Below, in pieces: positions 7,217 to 15,104 of a DNA stretch of 36,132 nt. Below the pieces are notes generated by a model. The model worked only from the letters and a program-made list of their open reading frames with translations, did no database searches and was not told where the DNA came from. The translations under genes were made by a program, and so were the position numbers. The DNA is from Roseateles sp. GTDB lineage: Bacteria; Pseudomonadota; Gammaproteobacteria; Burkholderiales; Burkholderiaceae_C. Position 1 is the first letter of the stretch; every line of letters starts with the position of its first letter. Location of the stretch: contig NZ_JAFAGT010000080.1 of assembly GCF_019237615.1 (NCBI RefSeq), forward strand, positions 1 through 36,132. Reading direction: 5' to 3'.

Positions 7217-7275
7217 GAAGCCATGCATTCTAGCAGCGAGGGTCTGTCCTGCCCTGGGCGGCGATACCGGCTGCC

Positions 7276-7281
7276 TATAAT
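7276..7281 (+). promoter_or_regulatory. Probable -10 box for the cytochrome gene
   Basis: A consensus TATAAT lies 84 bases upstream of the cytochrome c ATG in otherwise GC-rich DNA. No good -35 is seen 17 bases upstream, so this rests on the -10 alone. Confidence 0.45.
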
Positions 7282-7359
7282 TCGCGCGCTTTTCGTGCCA
7301 CGCACCGCGCGGGCATGAACACAAGAAAACCGTCCGACGAGGATAGCCAAGAGGAATCC

Positions 7360-7899
7360 ATGAGCGCCAGCCACGATCACGACCACGACGACGCCCACAC
7401 CGGCCCGATCAAGACTCCCAAGCAGCTCGCCTGGGCCGTGCTGTTCGCCTTTGTGGTGCCGGTGATCGTCATCATCATGCTGGCCAACTACGTCACCACC
7501 GAGCACAAGCCGGCCGCCGGCACCGGTGCCTTCGATGCCCAGGCCGTTGCCGCGCGCATCGCGCCTATCGGCCATGTCGAGGTCAAGGATGCCAGCGACG
7601 CCGGCGCGATGAAGACGGGCGAGCAGGTCTTCCAGGCCCAGTGCGCGGCCTGCCACGCCACTGGCGCCGCCGGCGCGCCCAAGCTGGGCGACGCCGCGGC
7701 CTGGGGCCCGCGCGTCAAGAGCGGCTTCGAGGCCCTGGTGCATTCGGCGCTGACCGGCAAGGGCAACATGGGCCCGCAAGGTGGCGGCGACTTCAGCGAC
7801 TTCGAGATCGGCCGCGCGGTCGTCTACATGGCCAACAACGGCGGTGCCAAGTTCGACGAGCCCAAGATGCCGGCCCCGGCTGCTTCGGCTGCGCAGTGA
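7360..7899 (+). CDS. Cytochrome c5-like membrane-anchored c-type cytochrome
   Basis: A 179-residue electron carrier. The N-terminus is His/Asp-rich (SHDHDHDDAH), followed by one membrane segment (about residues 27-48, WAVLFAFVVPVIVIIML) that anchors it with the heme domain in the periplasm. The heme-binding motif is CAACH at residues 95-99, and Met137 in NMGPQGG is the likely axial ligand, as in class I cytochrome c5 proteins. I chose the ATG at 7360 because AAGAGGA lies just before it; an ATG 15 codons upstream lacks this. The His-rich N-terminus might bind metal, but that is speculation. The gene is single and followed by a strong hairpin shared with the convergent gene. Confidence 0.88.
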   Translation: MSASHDHDHDDAHTGPIKTPKQLAWAVLFAFVVPVIVIIMLANYVTTEHKPAAGTGAFDAQAVAARIAPIGHVEVKDASDAGAMKTGEQVFQAQCAACHATGAAGAPKLGDAAAWGPRVKSGFEALVHSALTGKGNMGPQGGGDFSDFEIGRAVVYMANNGGAKFDEPKMPAPAASAAQ

Positions 7900-7913
7900 G
7901 CCACGGTGTTTGA

Positions 7914-7952
7914 GAGATGCAAGGGCTGCCTCGGCAGCCCTTGTCGCATCTA
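7914..7952. terminator. Bidirectional terminator between convergent genes
   Basis: A perfect 11-bp stem, CAAGGGCTGCC (7920-7930) with GGCAGCCCTTG (7933-7943) and a two-base loop, is extended by AGATG and CATCT flanks across a short bulge. It fills the 65-base gap between the cytochrome gene and the convergent hypothetical gene, so it probably stops transcripts from both sides even though the T-runs are short. Confidence 0.75.
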
Positions 7953-7964
7953 CGTCGGGCCGGT

Positions 7965-8486
7965 TCAGGGAAGGGGGCGGCGCACGAAGCCGAAGCGCTG
8001 CGGCAGCTCGGCGGCAGCCAGCGTCTGCGGCTGCCAGCGGCCCTGCTCGACGGCGTCGGCCGCCAGGCCCATGTCGGCCGTGTGCACGAGGCCTGGGCCG
8101 AGATCCGTGAGCAGGTAGAGGCGGCCGACCTCGTCCAGCCAGCTGGACTGCACGTGGGCCGCGGCGCCGGTGTGGCTCAGCACGCGGCCGTCGGGCTGCA
8201 GGCGCCAGATCCAGGGCGTGGCCTCCAGCTCCACGTAGACGCGCTGCGGGCCGTTCTGGAAGAACCAGCAGCCGGTCGCGTCGGCTGCATAGTTGCGCTC
8301 GATGAAGGCGCGCAGCTTGTCGTGCTCGATGCGGCTGCCCTTGACCGCGGGGAAGGGGCCGGCGTGCTGGATGCGCTCGTCGCGCATGTACCAGTCGCCG
8401 CGGGCGTCCAGTGCCAGCCAGCCGTGGCAATGCGGCACGTTAGGCCATTTCTTCAGCGCGGCTTCGACGATGGGGTCCATCGGCAC
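7965..8486 (-). CDS. Conserved hypothetical protein of about 173 residues
   Basis: A soluble protein with no signal peptide. Distinct conserved-looking segments are KKWPNVPHCHGWLALDARG near the N-terminus, then WYMRDE, FIERNYAADATGCWFFQNG and RVYVELEATPWIWRL. I recall such proteins next to YheT hydrolases in Burkholderiales, possibly filed as DUF2946, but I am not certain of that label. It starts 7-13 bases after the YheT stop (two in-frame ATGs, the second two codons later), so it is the last gene of that operon. Function unknown. Confidence 0.7.
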   Translation of the reverse strand: MPMDPIVEAALKKWPNVPHCHGWLALDARGDWYMRDERIQHAGPFPAVKGSRIEHDKLRAFIERNYAADATGCWFFQNGPQRVYVELEATPWIWRLQPDGRVLSHTGAAAHVQSSWLDEVGRLYLLTDLGPGLVHTADMGLAADAVEQGRWQPQTLAAAELPQRFGFVRRPLP

Positions 8487-8493
8487 CTCGGGG

Positions 8494-9459
8494 TCAGCGT
8501 TGCGTCCAGAGCCAGTCGCAGACCTGCTCGGGCATGGTCAGCAGATGGCCCGGCGGGCGCCCCGCGGGGAAGCCGACATGGCCGCCATGACCAGGCTGCC
8601 AAAGTGTCACATGGGGGCCAACTTCGGCTGCATGAGGCAGGCTGCCCCTGGGCACGAAGGGGTCGTTGAGCGCGTTCAGCACCAGGGCCGGGATGCGGAT
8701 GCGGTACAGGTGCGGTTTGGCGGCGGCGCGGGTCCAGTAATCCTCGGTGTTCCGGAAGCCGTGCAGCGGCGCGGTGAAGAGGTTGTCGAACTCGTAGAGC
8801 GTCGTTGCGCGCTTCAGGCGCTCGCCATCGAAGAGGCCGGGATGCTGCTGCAGCTTGCTCAGCGCCTTGGGGATCATGGTGCGCAGGAACCGGCGCGCGT
8901 AGACCTGCCTGTTGAAGCCGCGGTCTATGGCCGCGCCGGCGGCGGCGAGGTCGATGGGCGAGCAGACGGAGCCGACGGCCCGGGCCACCTGGGCCGCGGC
9001 CTGGCCGGCCTCCTCGGCCCAGCGCATCAGCGCGTTGCCGCCCAGGGAGACGCCCGCGACCATCAGCAGCGCGCCGTGGCGCGCGCGCAGGCGCTGCAGG
9101 ATCCAGCCCACCTCTTCGTAGTCGCCGGAGTGGTAGGCGCGCGGGCCGCGGTTCAACTCGCCCGAGCAGCCGCGGAAATGAGGCAGGGCCATGGCCCAGC
9201 CGCGCGCGCGGGCGGCGCTGGCGAAGGCGACGCTTGAGTGGCTGGTGCGGTCGCCCTCCAGGCCGTGGAAGAGCACCAGCAGCGGCGCCCCGGCGGGGGC
9301 GCCGGCCAGGAAGTCGACGTCGATGAAGTCGCCGTCGGGCGTGTCCCAGCGCTCCCGCGTCCAGCTCGGCGGCTCGCCGTCATGCTGACGGCTGAAGAGG
9401 GCTGGCCAGATGGTCTGGGCATGGCCGCCGGGCAGCCAGCGGGGGGCGCGGTACTGCAT
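8494..9459 (-). CDS. YheT-family alpha/beta hydrolase
   Basis: A 321-residue cytoplasmic alpha/beta-fold hydrolase of the YheT/ABHD1-3 type. The family opening YRAPRWLPGGHAQTIWPAL is present. The oxyanion region is LLVLFHGLEGD, the nucleophile Ser lies in GVSLGGNAL, and the acid (in LNALNDPFVP) and the His (in QPGHGGHVGF) follow in order, so the triad is complete. The family is thought to contain esterases or lipases; the native substrate is unknown. It starts 11 bases after the preceding SnoaL-like gene and is followed by the conserved hypothetical gene. Confidence 0.9.
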   Translation of the reverse strand: MQYRAPRWLPGGHAQTIWPALFSRQHDGEPPSWTRERWDTPDGDFIDVDFLAGAPAGAPLLVLFHGLEGDRTSHSSVAFASAARARGWAMALPHFRGCSGELNRGPRAYHSGDYEEVGWILQRLRARHGALLMVAGVSLGGNALMRWAEEAGQAAAQVARAVGSVCSPIDLAAAGAAIDRGFNRQVYARRFLRTMIPKALSKLQQHPGLFDGERLKRATTLYEFDNLFTAPLHGFRNTEDYWTRAAAKPHLYRIRIPALVLNALNDPFVPRGSLPHAAEVGPHVTLWQPGHGGHVGFPAGRPPGHLLTMPEQVCDWLWTQR

Positions 9460-9470
9460 GCGCCTGACTC

Positions 9471-9926
9471 CTAGTGCAGGGTGCCGGCGTCGGCGACGAG
9501 CTCCTGGACGTCACCCGCGCTGCCGGGGCTGGCATGGTGCAGCACCAGGCGCCAGCCCAATGCCGTCTTCAGGTAGACGTTGGTCGCGATGACCCAGGCC
9601 GTCGGCGCGGCGGTCCGGCCCTCGGCGTGCAGGTGCACGCGCTCCAGCACATGGTGGATGGCGCAGTCGCCGCTGTGCAGGCGGCGCACGCGCTCGGGGT
9701 GGACGTTGACGGCCCCGCGCTGGAACACGGCTTCGAAGGCGGCGCGTATGGCCGGCAGCCCGACGATGCGGGGGCCGCCTGGGTGCACGCAGGCGACCTC
9801 CTCGTCATCCGCCCACAAGGCCATCAGATGGTCCAGGTCGGCGTGCTGCAGGGCCTCGTAGAACTGGGCCTCGGTGTCGTCAGGCGAGGCCAGCAGCGCG
9901 GCTTGCGGGGCGGATGCGCGAGGCAT
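9471..9926 (-). CDS. SnoaL-like / NTF2-fold protein
   Basis: A 151-residue protein with one NTF2-like alpha+beta barrel, seen in EAQFYEALQHADLDHLMALW at the start, then VACVHPGGPRIVGLPAIRAAF and the closing strands WVIATNVYLKTALGWRLVLHH. Such small domains bind or isomerise hydrophobic compounds or serve as accessory subunits; no catalytic set is clear enough to name a reaction. Gaps of 11-12 bases on both sides place it within an operon with the zf-CHCC and YheT genes. Confidence 0.8.
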   Translation of the reverse strand: MPRASAPQAALLASPDDTEAQFYEALQHADLDHLMALWADDEEVACVHPGGPRIVGLPAIRAAFEAVFQRGAVNVHPERVRRLHSGDCAIHHVLERVHLHAEGRTAAPTAWVIATNVYLKTALGWRLVLHHASPGSAGDVQELVADAGTLH

Positions 9927-9938
9927 GTGGGCGTGGAC

Positions 9939-10154
9939 TCAGTGGTGGCCGCCGACGACCTCGCCGGCCTTGAGCTTGTAGGCCGTGCCGCAGTAGGGGC
10001 ACTGGCCCTGGCCGCCGTGGGTCAAGTCGATGAAGACGCGCGGGTGCGAGCTCCATAGCGGCATCTTGGGGTTGGGGCAGAAGACGCTGCCGTTGTCCTG
10101 GCAGTCCTTGGCGGTCACTTCGACGATGGCGGCGGGGGCTTGGGTGGTGATCAT
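9939..10154 (-). CDS. Zinc-finger (zf-CHCC) protein
   Basis: A 71-residue protein with a CHCC zinc site: Cys in VFCPNPKMPLW, His in SSHPRVFIDL, and the pair CPYC. The fold resembles the zinc-binding part of the complex I subunit NDUFS6, and in betaproteobacteria such proteins commonly follow ilvE. I chose the ATG at 10154, 11 bases after the ilvE stop, over an ATG at 10184 that would overlap ilvE by 19 bases. The protein ends in GGHH. Its role is unknown, possibly zinc or redox related. Confidence 0.85.
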   Translation of the reverse strand: MITTQAPAAIVEVTAKDCQDNGSVFCPNPKMPLWSSHPRVFIDLTHGGQGQCPYCGTAYKLKAGEVVGGHH

Positions 10155-10165
10155 GATGTGGGTTT

Positions 10166-11098
10166 TCAGACGGCGGTCAGCCACTGGGCGTACTTGGGGT
10201 TGCGGCCGTTGACGATGTCGAAGAAGGCGGCCTGGATCTTTTCGGTGATGGGGCCGCGCGAGCCGCTGCCGATCTCGATGCGGTCCAGTTCGCGGATGGG
10301 CGTCACTTCGGCGGCGGTGCCGGTGAAGAAGGCCTCGTCGCAGATGTAGACCTCGTCGCGGGTGATGCGCTTCTCGACCAGCTTCAGGCCCAGGTCCTGG
10401 CAGATCGAGAAGATGGTGTTGCGCGTGATGCCGTTCAGCGCGCCGGCCGACAGGTCGGGCGTATAGACGACGCCGCCCTTGATGACGAACAGGTTCTCGC
10501 CCGCGCCCTCGGAGACGAAGCCGGAGGCGTCCAGCAGCAGCGCCTCGTCGTAGCCGTCCTCGGTGGCTTCCATGTTGGCCAGGATGGAGTTGGTGTAGTT
10601 GGACACCGTCTTGGCCTGCGTCATCGTGATGTTGACGTGGTGGCGGGTGTAGGAGCTGGTCTTCACGCGGATGCCGCGCTTCATGCCTTCCTCGCCCAGG
10701 TAGGCGCCCCAGCTCCAGGCGGCCACCATCAGATGCACCTGGTTGCCCTTGGGGCTGACGCCCAGCTTCTCAGAGCCAATCCAGATCAGCGGGCGCAGGT
10801 AGGCGCTCTTCAGGCCATTGGCCTTGACGACCTCGCGCTGCGCCTCGTTGACCTGCTCCATGGAGAAGGGGATCTTCATGCGCAGGATCTTGGCGCTGTT
10901 GAACAGGCGCTGGGTGTGCTCCTGCAGGCGGAAGATGGCCGTGCCGTTGACGGTGTCATAGGCGCGCACGCCCTCGAAGGCGCCGCAGCCGTAATGCAGC
11001 GTGTGGGTCAGTACATGGATCTTGGCGTCGCGCCAGTCGACGAGCTCGCCGTCCATCCAGATCTTGCCGTCGCGGTCGTGCAGGGGGGCGGGAAGCAT
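10166..11098 (-). CDS. ilvE: Branched-chain amino acid aminotransferase
   Basis: A 310-residue PLP enzyme of fold type IV catalysing the last step of Leu, Ile and Val synthesis and the first step of their breakdown. Seen are IWMDGELVDW and HTLHYGCGAFEGVRAY at the N-terminus, the PLP lysine in TQAKTVSNYTNS, and the cofactor segment SEGAGENLFVI. Length fits the family. The start at 11098 has GGAG about 9 bases upstream; a longer open frame upstream is only a shadow of the next gene. It lies 35 bases after the small membrane protein gene and 11 before the zf-CHCC gene. Confidence 0.95.
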   Translation of the reverse strand: MLPAPLHDRDGKIWMDGELVDWRDAKIHVLTHTLHYGCGAFEGVRAYDTVNGTAIFRLQEHTQRLFNSAKILRMKIPFSMEQVNEAQREVVKANGLKSAYLRPLIWIGSEKLGVSPKGNQVHLMVAAWSWGAYLGEEGMKRGIRVKTSSYTRHHVNITMTQAKTVSNYTNSILANMEATEDGYDEALLLDASGFVSEGAGENLFVIKGGVVYTPDLSAGALNGITRNTIFSICQDLGLKLVEKRITRDEVYICDEAFFTGTAAEVTPIRELDRIEIGSGSRGPITEKIQAAFFDIVNGRNPKYAQWLTAV

Positions 11099-11133
11099 CG
11101 ATGACTCCAGGTACCGGGTGAAAACCGGCGATT

Positions 11134-11511
11134 TTACGAAGAGCCGTCCGCCCGGGTCAGCCGCCATTCGGCGAGCCGGCCTTTCTTCAGCACCACCTCC
11201 ACCGAGTCGCCGCCGGCGTCGCGCCAGACGAAGGTCTCGGGCCCCTGCTTGACGCCGAGGCTGCCGGCCAGGCTGATCAGGTCGACCAGCTTCATGCCCG
11301 TCTGCAGCTTGGCGGCCAGCATGACGGCGTTGCCCACCGAGCCCATGGGTGCCGCGCCCGCCATCTTCATGACGCGCATCAGTCGCGACATCTGCAGCAG
11401 CAGCCAGAAGACGATGCCCGTCATCGCGAAGATGACGCCCTGCCAGCCCAGCAGCGCGCCGCCGAGCACCAGGGCCGCCAGCGCCAGTCCGGCGCCCACC
11501 CAGGGGTTCAT
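11134..11511 (-). CDS. Small membrane protein of unknown function
   Basis: A 125-residue protein with two adjacent hydrophobic segments (about residues 5-22 and 25-41, LVLGGALLGWQGVIFAMTG then VFWLLLQMS) followed by a soluble part with beta strands (DSVEVVLKKGRLAEWRL). I do not recognise the family. Its ATG overlaps the stop of the upstream monooxygenase-fold gene (ATGA), so the two are translationally coupled. It precedes ilvE by 35 bases. Confidence 0.75.
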   Translation of the reverse strand: MNPWVGAGLALAALVLGGALLGWQGVIFAMTGIVFWLLLQMSRLMRVMKMAGAAPMGSVGNAVMLAAKLQTGMKLVDLISLAGSLGVKQGPETFVWRDAGGDSVEVVLKKGRLAEWRLTRADGSS

Positions 11512-11855
11512 GCCTGCGGGTCCCGGTTGCCGTCCTCGCGCGTCCAGGCATAGGCGCGCTCGACCTTGGCGACCCGCAGCTTGTAGTGCTGGTACCAGTC
11601 GCTGCGGCCTGTGTCGCGCGCGATCCTGTGTTCGGCGTTGCGGCGCCAGGCGGCGATGTCCTCGGGGCTGCGCCAGTACGAGACCGTCAGCCCCAAGCCA
11701 TCCGCCCCGCGGGCGCTTTCCACGCCCAGGAAGCCGGGCTGCTCGGCCGCGAGGGTCACCATGCGGTCGGCCATGTCGCCGTAGCCGGCATCGACCGGCG
11801 TGCGCTGGCTGGTGAAGATGACGGCGTAGTAAGGGGGCGGGGGCAGGGGGCTCAT
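11508..11855 (-). CDS. Antibiotic biosynthesis monooxygenase (ABM) domain protein
   Basis: A 115-residue ferredoxin-like fold protein. Typical segments are YYAVIFTSQR, MVTLAAEQPGFLGVES and LTVSYWRSPEDIAAWRRNAEH. Members act as small cofactor-free oxygenases or heme-degrading enzymes, but many are uncharacterised, and no specific catalytic set proves an activity. It is the first gene of the minus-strand run that leads through ilvE to the conserved hypothetical gene, and its stop overlaps the next start. Confidence 0.85.
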   Translation of the reverse strand: MSPLPPPPYYAVIFTSQRTPVDAGYGDMADRMVTLAAEQPGFLGVESARGADGLGLTVSYWRSPEDIAAWRRNAEHRIARDTGRSDWYQHYKLRVAKVERAYAWTREDGNRDPQA

Positions 11856-11985
11856 GGCGGATGGCGAAAGCTTCAGGCGCGCATCCTGCCACGGAGCTCA
11901 GCGGTGCGAAGTGCAGGCCGAGCGCCGGGCCGTTCCCATGCCGCCCCCTCGGCGGGCCGGCCAAGGCACGCCGAGGGCGAGGGCT

Positions 11986-12417
11986 TCAGCTCGGTACCTT
12001 GAGCAGCACGCAGCGCACCCACTGGCCGGATTCAAGAGCCGCCTGGTGGCTGGCCAGGAACTGCTCGGCGGTGGAGTTGCGCGCCGTGAAGCACAGGCCA
12101 TGCAGGATGCCCAGGCGCGGCACGGGCCGCGACCATTTGCGCTCGACGACGCCGTTGAACCAGGACACCTGCTCGTCGTCGCAGTCCATGTCGGAGCGGC
12201 CCAGCAGCAGCACGACCTCGTAGCGCGAATCGGCCAGCGGCTCGGCCGCGCTTGTCAGCACCTGCAGGCCGCCGTCGCTCATGTTCAGCACCAGGCCGGC
12301 CGGTCCCTGGCTGAAATGCACCGGCTTGAAGACCCAGCCGGGCAGGGAGTCGGCATCGTGCTGGGCAGCGAGGAAGTCGGTGCGGGCGAATTGCCTGAGC
12401 TCTGCGGGGTCGGACAT
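11986..12417 (-). CDS. PilZ-like domain protein, possible c-di-GMP binder
   Basis: A 143-residue protein. R8-QFA-R12 fits the RxxxR motif and N45-M-S47-D-G-G50 fits (D/N)xSxxG of PilZ domains, which bind cyclic di-GMP. Beta strands such as RYEVVLLLGR and LGILHGLCF follow. I chose the ATG at 12417, with GGAG about 10 bases upstream, over one nine codons earlier. It lies 75 bases downstream of radA in the same direction and could be a distal gene of that transcript. The pairing distance between motifs is slightly long, so the PilZ call is moderate. Confidence 0.6.
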   Translation of the reverse strand: MSDPAELRQFARTDFLAAQHDADSLPGWVFKPVHFSQGPAGLVLNMSDGGLQVLTSAAEPLADSRYEVVLLLGRSDMDCDDEQVSWFNGVVERKWSRPVPRLGILHGLCFTARNSTAEQFLASHQAALESGQWVRCVLLKVPS

Positions 12418-12492
12418 GAGGGGGTCTCCGGTGCGAAGCCCCATCCTAAGCAGAGTTGGTGCCGGCGTGCACCATGGAAACCTGCCCTTGGT

Positions 12493-13857
12493 TCAGACGA
12501 GACCGCGCAATACGTCGATGGCCTGCTCGACCCGCTCGACGGCATGGATGGTCAACCCCTCGACAGCCTTCTTGGGCGCGTTTGCCTTGGGCACGACGGC
12601 CACGCTGAAGCCCAGCTTGGCGGCCTCCTTCAGCCGTTCCTGGCCGCGTGGCGCAGGGCGCACCTCGCCGGCCAGGCCCACCTCGCCGAAGGCGATGAAG
12701 CCGCGCGGCAGCGGCTTGCCGCGCAGCGAGCTCTGGATGGCCAGCAGCACCGCCAGGTCGGCTGCGGGCTCGCTGATGCGCACGCCGCCCACCGCGTTGA
12801 CGAATACGTCCTGGTCTCCCGTGGCCACACCCGCGTGGCGGTGCAGCACGGCCAGCAGCATGGCCAGCCGGTCACGGTCCAGGCCCACCGACAGCCGCCT
12901 GGGGCTCACGCCGCCACTGTCCACCAGCGCCTGCAGCTCCACCAGCATGGGCCGCGTGCCCTCCAGCGTGACGAGCACGCAACTCCCCGGTACCGGCTCG
13001 GTGTGCGTGGACAGGAAGATGGCGCTGGGGTTGGTCACGCCCTTCAGGCCCCTCTCCGTCATCGCGAACACGCCGATCTCGTTGACGGCGCCGAAGCGGT
13101 TCTTGATGGCGCGCACCAGCCGGAAGCTGGAATGCGTGTCGCCCTCGAAGTACAGCACCGTGTCGACGATGTGCTCCAGAACTCGCGGGCCGGCGAGAGC
13201 CCCCTCCTTGGTCACGTGGCCCACCAGCACCATCGCGCAGCCGCGCGCCTTGGCCGTGCGCGTCAGCTGTGCCGCGCACTCGCGCACCTGGGCGACCGAG
13301 CCGGGCGCCGACGAGAGCTGCTCGGAATACAGCGTCTGGATGGAGTCGATGACGCAGAAGTCCGGCGCTTCGGCCTCGATGGTGGCGAGGATCTTCTCCA
13401 GGCCGATCTCGGCCAGCACGCGCACCCGGTCTCCAGCCAGGCCCAGGCGACGCGAGCGCATGGCCACTTGCGCGCCGCTTTCCTCGCCGGTCACATAGAG
13501 CACCTTGACCGTCTGGGACAGCGACTCCACCGCCTGCAGCAGCAGCGTGGACTTGCCAATGCCAGGATCACCGCCGATCAGCACGACGCCGCCGGCGACG
13601 ATGCCACCGCCCAGCACGCGGTCCAGTTCTTCCTGGCCGGTGGGCGTGCGCTCGAAGTCGCTGGCCTCGATCTCGGACAGCGTCGCCACCGGCTGGCTCC
13701 TGGCCAGCGCCTGGTAGCGGTTCTTGGCGCCGCCCGTGGGTTCGGCGGCGGTTTCGGTCAGCGTGTTCCAGGCGCCGCAATGCGGGCATTTGCCCAGCCA
13801 TTTGGCATTGCTGCCGCCGCACTCGGTACAGGTGTAGATGCTTTTGCTCGTGGCCAT
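12493..13857 (-). CDS. radA: DNA repair protein RadA
   Basis: A 454-residue RecA-like ATPase that helps process recombination intermediates and branch migration. The domain order is complete: N-terminal four-Cys zinc finger (C10, C13, C24, C27), Walker A GGDPGIGKST at 95-104, Walker B region FCVIDSIQTL, the RadA-specific KNRFG motif near residue 260, and a C-terminal Lon-protease-like domain without a visible protease dyad (ISEPAADLAVLLAI, GEVGLAGEVRP). Its ATG overlaps by one base the stop of the upstream MFS gene (TGATG), so the two are coupled. Confidence 0.97.
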   Translation of the reverse strand: MATSKSIYTCTECGGSNAKWLGKCPHCGAWNTLTETAAEPTGGAKNRYQALARSQPVATLSEIEASDFERTPTGQEELDRVLGGGIVAGGVVLIGGDPGIGKSTLLLQAVESLSQTVKVLYVTGEESGAQVAMRSRRLGLAGDRVRVLAEIGLEKILATIEAEAPDFCVIDSIQTLYSEQLSSAPGSVAQVRECAAQLTRTAKARGCAMVLVGHVTKEGALAGPRVLEHIVDTVLYFEGDTHSSFRLVRAIKNRFGAVNEIGVFAMTERGLKGVTNPSAIFLSTHTEPVPGSCVLVTLEGTRPMLVELQALVDSGGVSPRRLSVGLDRDRLAMLLAVLHRHAGVATGDQDVFVNAVGGVRISEPAADLAVLLAIQSSLRGKPLPRGFIAFGEVGLAGEVRPAPRGQERLKEAAKLGFSVAVVPKANAPKKAVEGLTIHAVERVEQAIDVLRGLV

Positions 13858-15044
13858 CAGCGCATTGTCGAGGCCGGACGCACCCAGGCTGTCAGCAGCA
13901 GCGCGGCGGCCAGCGCACAGCCGGCCGAAAAGCCGAACGCGATGGTCGCCGAGAGGCCCTCCCACAGCCAGCCGAACAGCAGCGAGGCCGGCAGCAGCAT
14001 GGCGCCCATGGTCAGGTTCAGCCAGCCGAAGGCCGTGCCGCGCTGCGCCGGCGGCGTCAGATCGGCCAGCAGCGCGCGCTCCACGCCTTCCGTCGCTGCC
14101 ATGAAGACGCCGTAGACGCCGAACAGCAGGTAGAGCCGCCAGCCTGGCTCGGCCCAGGCCGCCATGCCGACATAAAAGGCCGCGTAGGCCAGGTAGCCGA
14201 CCACCAGCAGGCGCACGCGGCCGACGCGGTCCGACAGGCCGCCCAGCGGCACGGAGAACAGTGCCGCCACGCCGGACACTGCCGCCCACAGCAGGGGCAC
14301 TTGCGCCTCCGCCACGCCCAGCTCCCTGGCCCGCAGCAGCAGAAACATGTTGCTGGAGTTGCCCAGCGTGAACAGCGCGACGACGACGAGGTAGCGGCGC
14401 AGCGGCCGGGGCAGGCCGGCCAGCGTCCAGCTGAAGCGCGACGGCGCGGCTGCCGGCGGCGGGGCTTCGCGCACGGCCAGCGTGAGGCCCAGGCAGATCA
14501 GGCCGGGGATGATGGCCCACAGGAAGACCCTCCCCAGCGGCACGCCGGCGCTCAGCAGAGCCCAGGCCAGCAGCGGGCCGATGACGGCGCCGGCGTTGTC
14601 CATCGCGCGGTGCAGGCCGAAGGCCAGGCCGCGCTGGCCGGGTGCGATGCTGGCGGCCAGCAGCGCGTCGCGCGGCGCCGCGCGCACGGCCTTGGCGACG
14701 CGGTCGGCCAGGCGCAGGGCCAGCAGCAGCGGCCAGCCGGCGACGAGGGCGATCAGCGGCCGCGCCAGGCCGGCCAGGCCGTAACCGCTGACGACCCAGG
14801 GCTTGCTGCGCCCGCTGCGGTCCACCATGACGCCGGCCCACAGCTTGAGCAGGCTGGCCAGTGCCTCGGCCAGGCCCTCGATGAGGCCCAGCACGCGTGG
14901 GCCCGCCATCAGCACGCCGCTCAGGTACAGCGGCACCAGCGGGTAGACCAGCTCGCTGGCGCTGTCGTTGACGAGGCTGATCAGGCCGAGCAGCCAGACG
15001 CTGCGCGGCAGCGCGAAGAGGGGCGCGAAGAGGGCCCTGAGCAT
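13857..15044 (-). CDS. MFS transporter
   Basis: A 395-residue major facilitator with about 12 membrane segments. The loop between segments 2 and 3 reads GVMVDRSGRSKPWVV, the usual GxxxDRxGR pattern, and a second copy appears in the other half as GGLSDRVGRVRLLV. Neither substrate nor direction of transport can be read. The start at 15044 is chosen because the upstream frame continues only as an antisense shadow. It is coupled to radA by a one-base overlap and divergent from the LysE-type gene across 60 bases containing a CCTCG/CGAGG hairpin. Confidence 0.9.
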   Translation of the reverse strand: MLRALFAPLFALPRSVWLLGLISLVNDSASELVYPLVPLYLSGVLMAGPRVLGLIEGLAEALASLLKLWAGVMVDRSGRSKPWVVSGYGLAGLARPLIALVAGWPLLLALRLADRVAKAVRAAPRDALLAASIAPGQRGLAFGLHRAMDNAGAVIGPLLAWALLSAGVPLGRVFLWAIIPGLICLGLTLAVREAPPPAAAPSRFSWTLAGLPRPLRRYLVVVALFTLGNSSNMFLLLRARELGVAEAQVPLLWAAVSGVAALFSVPLGGLSDRVGRVRLLVVGYLAYAAFYVGMAAWAEPGWRLYLLFGVYGVFMAATEGVERALLADLTPPAQRGTAFGWLNLTMGAMLLPASLLFGWLWEGLSATIAFGFSAGCALAAALLLTAWVRPASTMR

Positions 15045-15104
15045 CGGGCGAATGTAGCCGCATGGGACACTCCGATCCTCGCAGTTTCGAGGCGGAGCCC
15101 GGTC

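Noticed and set aside
7042-7233. Short plus-strand frame across the tRNA region
   Set aside because: It overlaps tRNA-Arg on the opposite strand; such frames are common false calls over tRNA genes.
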